A DNA stretch of 64,000 bases. Origin: an uncultured Psychrosphaera sp. GTDB taxonomy: Bacteria; Pseudomonadota; Gammaproteobacteria; Enterobacterales; Alteromonadaceae. Location: NCBI RefSeq assembly GCF_947500655.1, contig NZ_CANMSK010000002.1:1-64000 (forward strand). Direction: 5' to 3'. The notes under the pieces were generated by a model that was given only the letters and a program-made list of their open reading frames with translations, made no database searches and was not told the DNA's origin. The translations under genes were made by a program, and so were the position numbers. This document shows positions 58,408-64,000 of this stretch, piece by piece (the stretch's first letter is position 1; the number at the start of each line of letters is the position of its first letter).

Positions 58408-58817
58408 AGCAAATAAATGTATTGATTATAGATGACTGTGAGGTTGACCGTTATATTCTTAAACGTCATCTCAATAAAATTGGTGTGATGAATGTCTTTG
58501 AAAAGGATGATGGTTTATCAGCCCTACAATTTTTAAAGGACTATGAAGAAAACCGCAAAATTTATAAAGACAAATTCCCGCCAATCGTTATATTTTTAGA
58601 TATTAATATGCCAAATATAGGCGGTTTTGAGTTTTTGGAAAAATTCGCTGAACTGCGTAAAACATTAGAATTAAAATCTTGTGTGATTATGATGTATTCA
58701 TCATCGGATCTTCCGGAAGATAAAGCTAGAGCATCATCGTTTAATTTTGTGAAAGATTTTTTAACTAAAGGTGAGATTCAAATAGATGAGCTTAAGACTA
58801 AGATTGAAGCGTTATAA
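58404..58817 (+). CDS. single-domain response regulator (Rcp1-like)
   Basis: The 137-residue protein is a receiver domain alone. It has acidic residues D10-D11, phosphoacceptor D66 (in FLDINMP), a Ser/Thr near MYSSSD and a Lys in FLTKGEI. No output domain is present, so it likely acts by protein binding or as an intermediate of a phosphorelay. It is co-translated with the upstream kinase. A hairpin (58855-58893) lies downstream before the convergent M20 gene. Confidence 0.92.
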   Translation: MKQINVLIIDDCEVDRYILKRHLNKIGVMNVFEKDDGLSALQFLKDYEENRKIYKDKFPPIVIFLDINMPNIGGFEFLEKFAELRKTLELKSCVIMMYSSSDLPEDKARASSFNFVKDFLTKGEIQIDELKTKIEAL

Positions 58818-58854
58818 GTTTTAGATTGTCTTATTAAGCAGCACATAGTAAATA

Positions 58855-58893
58855 TTGAGCCCAAACTATTGTTAGCAATAGTAAAAGGCTCAA
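58855..58893. repeat. two-step inverted repeat between converging genes
   Basis: TTGAGCC (58855-58861) pairs with GGCTCAA (58887-58893), and inside it CTATTG (58866-58871) pairs with CAATAG (58876-58881). No T-run follows directly, but the position between the response-regulator and M20 stops fits a bidirectional transcription-end hairpin. Confidence 0.6.
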
Positions 58894-58908
58894 ACCATAC
58901 AATCGATA

Positions 58909-60663
58909 CTATTTTAAATCAGGCATCTGACCAATACGTGCGATCATTTCTGTAATGATTTGTAGGTCTAGTAAAAACTGATCTACACGTTTAAATTCAT
59001 TAGCATTATGACCTGTGTATTTTTGATTTGGCATTGCCAGTCCAAATTGCACACCATTAGGTAGGTTATGCACAGATGTGCCACCACTAGATGAACCAAA
59101 TTCACGCGGCATAGACAAGTTCTCGGTTGCTACATCCAATAATGCATTTACCCATTGGCCTTTTGGATTACGGTACATAGGCTCTTTCATATAAACATTA
59201 TATTTAAGGCTAATATTACTGGCTTGCTGCCATTTGGTTAACTTAGTTGAAATCTCTTGTTTGTATTTATCTAAGTCACGTCCTACTGGAATGCGCAAAT
59301 TCACACCAACTTTCAAGCTTTTCTCATCAAGTTTTACAGAAGTAACCGCATTAGTTAAAGGCCCCATAAAGTCATGAGCAAAACCAATATCTAATGTTTC
59401 TCCCAGATAGCCTAATCCCCAGTTAGCAGCAATGTAACTAGCGGCGTCAGTAATATGATTCTGTTTGAAGGTATTTTGTTGCTGTTGGACATAATCAATA
59501 AAGGTAAACATTCTAGATACTGGATTGACACCAGACTCAGGCTCTGATGAATGAGCAGAAACACCTTTAACCGTCAGTATTACATCTTGTGCTTGAACCA
59601 CTGCGTTAATAGCAAAGTTTGATTTATTCTTGGCTACAAACGCAGCGCCTAAGGTATTTAGCTTGCTTGCTAAGTCACTAGGGTTCGAGGTTTTAATCTT
59701 AGCTAAACTGGCAGCGGGAATTTGGTTAATCGCTAAACCACCGGTAACGTCTACAATTTCAGCGCCCGTAGTTGGTGTTTTTGAGCCTGTACGCACTGCA
59801 AAATCAGCCATAATAATGCCAAAACCTTTTTCAGCAATGACGACAGGATAACCGCCGTCTAACGCTAAATTGTAGTTTGGTGTAGGGTTACGTTCAAAGT
59901 AGTAAGGAATTGCTGATGAGCTTGTTTCTTCAGTAGTATCAATTAACAGGTTAAAGTTACGTAATAAAGGCAGGTTTTCTTCTTGGATAACTTTCATTGC
60001 GTACATTGATACAACAATACCGTTTTTATCATCTTCAGTCCCGCGGCCATACATACGGTCGCCAATTAAGGTAAGTTTAAAAGGATTCAGTTTAGTACCA
60101 TCTTCTAGTACCCATAAAGAAGGGTTAACTTGAACGACGTCGGTGTGAGCATGAATACCAACAACTTCATCTGAACTGCCTTTTATAGATACTTCAAATA
60201 CTCGGTTATCAATATTACGAAACGCTAAGTTAAAGTCTTTTGCTAATCCCTCAATGGCATCGGCCATTTTATGGAATTCAGGATTGTCGTGTTGTTCAAT
60301 GCCTTCAACTCTAAATGTTGGAATAGCTACAAATTTTGCTAACGTATCCATGGCATCTTGGCCGTATTTGATTCTGGTGTATAAACCTAATAAACGTTGT
60401 ACTTGATGTAACTCAGTACCTTCTAACGTTTGTTTATTGCGGAATTTTTTGATTGTGGCGATTAACGGTTTTTGTTCTGCGCTTAACTTGCAGGAAAGTA
60501 ACTTAGCTAAGAAATCATCAAACTTATCTGTTTTTTGTACACTAACAGTTTCAATGATTTTGCTTGATAATTCAGCTGACAGATTAGTCGTTGGTTTAGC
60601 AGCATTAACAGTAGTGACAAAGCCCACAACCAAGATCATGCTGGCTTTTAGAAAAATATTCAC
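58909..60663 (-). CDS. exported M20 family metallodipeptidase (PepV-like)
   Basis: The 584-residue protein has a signal peptide (about 1-21, cleaved near VNA-AK) and an M20 zinc-peptidase domain. The metal ligands are visible: His/Asp in IHAHTDVV, Asp in YGRGTEDDKNG, the catalytic Glu pair in DTTEETSSS, and His in GHNANEFKRV. An inserted dimerisation domain (about 300-480) includes VSAHSSEP. It likely releases amino acids from short peptides in the periplasm. Translation starts at GTG 60663 with GGAAG upstream. It is monocistronic. Confidence 0.9.
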   Translation of the reverse strand: MNIFLKASMILVVGFVTTVNAAKPTTNLSAELSSKIIETVSVQKTDKFDDFLAKLLSCKLSAEQKPLIATIKKFRNKQTLEGTELHQVQRLLGLYTRIKYGQDAMDTLAKFVAIPTFRVEGIEQHDNPEFHKMADAIEGLAKDFNLAFRNIDNRVFEVSIKGSSDEVVGIHAHTDVVQVNPSLWVLEDGTKLNPFKLTLIGDRMYGRGTEDDKNGIVVSMYAMKVIQEENLPLLRNFNLLIDTTEETSSSAIPYYFERNPTPNYNLALDGGYPVVIAEKGFGIIMADFAVRTGSKTPTTGAEIVDVTGGLAINQIPAASLAKIKTSNPSDLASKLNTLGAAFVAKNKSNFAINAVVQAQDVILTVKGVSAHSSEPESGVNPVSRMFTFIDYVQQQQNTFKQNHITDAASYIAANWGLGYLGETLDIGFAHDFMGPLTNAVTSVKLDEKSLKVGVNLRIPVGRDLDKYKQEISTKLTKWQQASNISLKYNVYMKEPMYRNPKGQWVNALLDVATENLSMPREFGSSSGGTSVHNLPNGVQFGLAMPNQKYTGHNANEFKRVDQFLLDLQIITEMIARIGQMPDLK

Positions 60664-61014
60664 AAGTACTTCCGTCCTATTTTTTATAATTAATCTGCAT
60701 AGCCGTTAATTGGGCTTAACAGAATAGTTTTAATGCTCCGCTGTGTTACTTAATAGCAGGCATTAGCGTTTTACCATCGCTATCCACTTTATTTAAAAGC
60801 TTCAGCCCCAGTTTATTCTGGTAAATACCGGATTTGCTCGTTTGTACCACGTTGTCGCTTATCCGACTGATTTATTGTAGATAACCAGCAAACGGACAAT
60901 AACCTTCCATGTGTATATACATTATTAAAAAGTATGACGATATTCCTCCAGAAATAGTAAACTAAAAGTTACCTAAGTTACTATTATTATTGAATATATA
61001 TCTAAACTGATTGT
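60664..61014 (-). other. 351-base gap upstream of the M20 gene; possible small ORF or leader
   Basis: The part nearest the M20 gene (about 60746-60870) is more GC-rich than usual for gaps here. On the minus strand it can be read from GTG 60850 to TAA 60748-60746 as 34 codons with protein-like composition (KSGIYQNKLGLKLLNK). It could be a small ORF, a gene remnant or a structured 5' leader. The rest (60870-61014) is AT-rich and I see nothing in it. Confidence 0.35.
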
Positions 61015-62355
61015 TTATACAAAAAAGTCTAACGTAGAGTTATCAAAATATTGTAAGTTGGGGAAAATATCGCCAAGTTCAGAACTTGGTACACCAAACC
61101 ACTGAGCTAATGTTGCAAAGTATTGCTCGTTAGCAACTTGTGGAATTAAGCGGCCACCGCCAAGATCTAGAGGTCCATTAAGGTGTTGAGATAAAAACTC
61201 ACCATAAATATCACCGCCACTTACTGCGCCTCCCATTACAATTTGGTTTCCAGCCCAACCATGATCGGTTCCGTCACCATTGGACGTAAGCGTTCGGCCA
61301 AATTCAGACATAGTAAAGGTGGTGACTTTTTCAGACATGCCAAGTTCTTCCATTGCACTATTAAACTCACTCAATGCTTGAGATAGCGTATCAAGTAAAA
61401 TGGGATGTTTATCTAATTGGTAATCATGAGTATCAAAACCACCTAATGAAACAAAGAATACTTGGCGTTCAGAACTCAGAGCCGACTGTATACTAATGGT
61501 TTTTGCTACCGTTGCTAATTGTTCAGACAAGCTTGTTTCACTAAATTGGGTTGTTAGCTCTGGTGCCTCTTCGAGCGCGTTATTCATTAATTCAGTGTTA
61601 TTAATCGCACTGGTTAAACTGCTAGCATAAGCGCTACTTAATGGGTGGCTAGTATTAGTTAGTAATCGATTCATTATACTGGTGACATGGTCAGCTCTAG
61701 GCTCATAATCTGAAAAGGCATTAATTTTAGTTATACCACTTTTATTTAATGAAAATGCTTGAGTGCTGGTGCCTGTTTGCCATAAATTAGTGCCATCTAA
61801 TGATATGTTAGTGGCAAACTGTTCTTGTTGTTCAAGACGTTCCAGTAAACGAGCTCCCCAACCACTGTTTAATGTTTGTTTTTCACGCCCATACATCCAT
61901 GATGCTTGTTGATCATTATGGGAAAATAAATGCTCAGGTATAGATACGGCTTTGTTTTTATAATCATCTAACGTTGTAGGCGCAAGTAATGTCCCTACCC
62001 CCCCAACAAAGGCTAAGTTAGCTGAGTCAAAAACACTTTGGATTGGCGAAAGTGATGGGTGCATTCCTGCAATACCATCAAACACACTATTGGTTGTAAG
62101 TGCAATTGGAGACGCTACGGCTAAATTTTGTCTGCTTTCTTCATATAAAGTACGTTGCTCACCTTCCATTGGCATTAACATATTGAGTGAGTCATTACCG
62201 CCGAATAAGTATATGCAAACTAATGCTTTATAATCGCCAAGCTCAATAGAACTTACGGAACCAGTAAGCGCTTGAAGTTGTAAATTAGTTAATGCTGCAG
62301 CCGAAACACCACCTTTTAAACATAATGACAAAAAATCTCTTCTATTAATGCTCAT
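61015..62355 (-). CDS. DUF1501 (sulfatase-like) Tat-exported protein
   Basis: ATG 62355 follows AGGAGA and gives 446 residues; the frame extends 15 codons upstream without support. The N-terminus has a twin-arginine signal, NRRDFLSLCLKGGVSAAALT. The core contains LVCIYLFGGNDSLNMLMP, FVSLGGFDTHDYQLDKHP and FTMSEFGRTLTSNGDGTDHG, which are the DUF1501 motifs (alkaline phosphatase/sulfatase superfamily). The Asp/His set resembles metal ligands. The substrate is unknown. It is paired with DUF1800 (10 bases between the genes), a recurring partnership in marine bacteria. Confidence 0.9.
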   Translation of the reverse strand: MSINRRDFLSLCLKGGVSAAALTNLQLQALTGSVSSIELGDYKALVCIYLFGGNDSLNMLMPMEGEQRTLYEESRQNLAVASPIALTTNSVFDGIAGMHPSLSPIQSVFDSANLAFVGGVGTLLAPTTLDDYKNKAVSIPEHLFSHNDQQASWMYGREKQTLNSGWGARLLERLEQQEQFATNISLDGTNLWQTGTSTQAFSLNKSGITKINAFSDYEPRADHVTSIMNRLLTNTSHPLSSAYASSLTSAINNTELMNNALEEAPELTTQFSETSLSEQLATVAKTISIQSALSSERQVFFVSLGGFDTHDYQLDKHPILLDTLSQALSEFNSAMEELGMSEKVTTFTMSEFGRTLTSNGDGTDHGWAGNQIVMGGAVSGGDIYGEFLSQHLNGPLDLGGGRLIPQVANEQYFATLAQWFGVPSSELGDIFPNLQYFDNSTLDFFV

Positions 62356-62365
62356 TATCTTTCTC

Positions 62366-63982
62366 CTAATACTGCAAATTAAATTCAGGTGAAATAGCAA
62401 TCATGTATAACAAATAAGATACTCGGTATCTATTGTCATCACTGTCAAAATAGTCATCTAAGTCCAGTAATGCTTCACGAGTCTCTTCACTTAAATTACC
62501 GGCGAAATACAAAACATTATACAAATCTAATAAGGCATCAATGCCATTACTATTTAAATAATCCATATCAGTTTGAATATAAACATATATCCTAGTTGAG
62601 CTTATTGAGTTAGTTCCCTCAGCTGTACTCCAGACTAAATAATAAAACAGATCATTAATTGTCGCTATTAACGTTGCGTCGTTGGCAATTTGTAGTTCTG
62701 GCGCAACCAAGTCATCATCACGTAATGCAGATGGTTGATAGTCAGGACTAAAAAAGTTAAACACTGAGTTAGAGCGCATTGCAGCTTGTCCGTAATTATC
62801 AAAGGTGTTCCAGGTTTTATAATAATCTTCAATTGATCTAGCATCTAAGCTGCGCCAAAAGTGTACTTTCTTTAATAGTGGTTCTTTAATTTTGCCCCTA
62901 TAAACTAAAACACTTGAATCATTGCGTGCCTCATCATCTAAATATATCGCTTTAACCACAGCGGCTAAGTCACCACGAACACCTTTGCCATTATTATTGA
63001 ATACACTAGCAACACGTTCAACATAAGAACCCGTTGGGTTTGAGGTAATTAAACGCTGGATAAGCTGTTTACTAATAAATGGCCCAACATTGTCGTGATC
63101 AAACAAGTTGTCTAAGGCTATTTTTAAGGAATCTTCTGGCCCATATCTCTCAGGTATTACTACATCATTCAGTAGTATTTTTTCTTTTTCTGAATGGTAA
63201 TCTTCAAAAGCATCCATTGGATTTATATAGTCGTAGCTTTTGCGGGTAAATGATTCGCTATCAGCAAATGTCCAGCCAGTAAATACTCTAGCAAATCCTT
63301 CAATTTGTGTTTGATCGTAAGTAGCAATGGTATTGCCCTGTTCGTCAAGTTCAGGTGTGCCATCTAAATTGAGCTCTTCAAGGCCAATAGTGAATAACTG
63401 CATTACTTCACGGGCGTAGTTTTCGTCAGGTCGGATATTTAATTCTTCATCGGCTTTTTCATTACCTAAGTGGCTTAAATAGGTTCCCATTATAGGTGAG
63501 AGAGTAACGTCTTCTAACAAGTCTCTAAAGTTACCAAAAGCGTGTTTTATCAGTAAATCGTAATAAGTGACCATACCCTCTGGTTTAGAACTTAAGCTGC
63601 TGTTGGAATCCGACACGACTAATATTTCGCTCAGTGCAAATGCCACTCGTTGGCGCAATTGGTCATCACTGCGTAATGTGGCTTTCCACCATGCATCAAT
63701 ACGATTGATATAAGAAAAGTTCTCAGCATCAGTACTTTTGACTAAATAATTAATATGGTAGTTAGGCTCTAGTGCTATTTGTTCATCTATCCATTGCTCT
63801 GCACTTAAGTCTTGGGCGTATCTTATTTCGCTTAATGTTGGCCCCATAGTAGCTTGATGTAATAAACGAGCAGCGGCAACCTCATCCATAGGTTCATCAT
63901 TTTGATCTGGATTGGTACAAGCGCTCAGTAACAAAATGGAGCTTATAATTAAAATAAATTTATACTGCATATAAAACGCCAT
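62366..63982 (-). CDS. DUF1800 family lipoprotein
   Basis: The 538-residue protein has a lipoprotein signal with lipobox LLSAC (C22 counting from the first ATG). A second possible start, MQYKFILIISS, is at 63970; neither has a clear ribosome site. The DUF1800 core starts with ARLLHQATMGPTLSEIRY and includes RQRVAFALSEILVVSD, NYAREVMQLFTIGLEEL and the TGWTF region. The biochemical function is unknown. With the DUF1501 gene it forms an export-signal pair. The promoter would lie at or beyond the right edge, and upstream genes are not visible. Confidence 0.88.
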   Translation of the reverse strand: MAFYMQYKFILIISSILLLSACTNPDQNDEPMDEVAAARLLHQATMGPTLSEIRYAQDLSAEQWIDEQIALEPNYHINYLVKSTDAENFSYINRIDAWWKATLRSDDQLRQRVAFALSEILVVSDSNSSLSSKPEGMVTYYDLLIKHAFGNFRDLLEDVTLSPIMGTYLSHLGNEKADEELNIRPDENYAREVMQLFTIGLEELNLDGTPELDEQGNTIATYDQTQIEGFARVFTGWTFADSESFTRKSYDYINPMDAFEDYHSEKEKILLNDVVIPERYGPEDSLKIALDNLFDHDNVGPFISKQLIQRLITSNPTGSYVERVASVFNNNGKGVRGDLAAVVKAIYLDDEARNDSSVLVYRGKIKEPLLKKVHFWRSLDARSIEDYYKTWNTFDNYGQAAMRSNSVFNFFSPDYQPSALRDDDLVAPELQIANDATLIATINDLFYYLVWSTAEGTNSISSTRIYVYIQTDMDYLNSNGIDALLDLYNVLYFAGNLSEETREALLDLDDYFDSDDNRYRVSYLLYMIAISPEFNLQY

Positions 63983-64000
63983 GGTATTTGAATTAAGGTA

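Overview
The window looks like the chromosomal replication-origin region of a low-GC marine gammaproteobacterium. Gene content and order resemble Alteromonadales of the Colwellia/Thalassotalea/Psychrosphaera type; that placement is inferred from synteny and protein character, not from a search. Almost every gene is a recognisable core gene, and I see no prophage, transposon, CRISPR array, tRNA or complete rRNA gene.

Layout. 1-10.6 kb: a minus-strand rRNA-type promoter at the left edge (the rRNA operon would lie outside the window), then the cluster that flanks rrnD in E. coli: yrdA (+), aroE-hemF-tsaC-yrdD-smg-dprA (-), and def-fmt-rsmB-trkA (+) ending in an unknown coiled-coil membrane protein. 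10.8-15.7 kb: trkH, pepQ and slt (-). 16-19.7 kb: fadBA and tusA (+). 19.7-29.6 kb: a small lipoprotein, glySQ, then gyrB-recF-dnaN-dnaA (-). Two perfect parS palindromes lie inside recF. 30-34.4 kb: rpmH-rnpA-yidD-yidC, mnmE and mioC (+). 34.4-34.9 kb: an E. coli-like oriC between mioC and mnmG, with 12 GATC sites, several DnaA boxes and tandem AT-rich 13-mers. 34.9-46.6 kb: mnmG-rsmG-parA-parB and the complete atpIBEFHAGDC operon (+).

46.6-64 kb is more accessory. It holds a non-coding stretch with a Fur-box-like palindrome, a tiny hypothetical ORF and an alkylation-damage repair cluster (ATL, Ada-AlkA fusion, Ogt). It continues with a DesK/DesR-type two-component pair beside a TPR-like secreted protein, an AEC transporter, ubiA and ubiC, a soluble FliL-like protein and glpE-glpG. 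Last come a second histidine kinase/CheY-like pair, a secreted M20 dipeptidase, and a DUF1800/DUF1501 export-signal pair.

The main logic is replication, segregation and growth. DnaA, the clamp, gyrase and RecF sit on one side of the origin, with ParAB and ATP synthase on the other. ParB would load at the parS sites in recF, about 8-9 kb from the proposed oriC. A second DnaA-box group lies between dnaA and rpmH, so the exact start point of replication still has to be settled (GC skew, marker frequency). I found no clearly new multi-gene system. The most interesting signals are the paired parS sites that encode the same peptide in recF, the oriC architecture, the Fur-box/structured-RNA region, a GC-rich rpmH leader, and a 15-bp inverted repeat between hemF and aroE.
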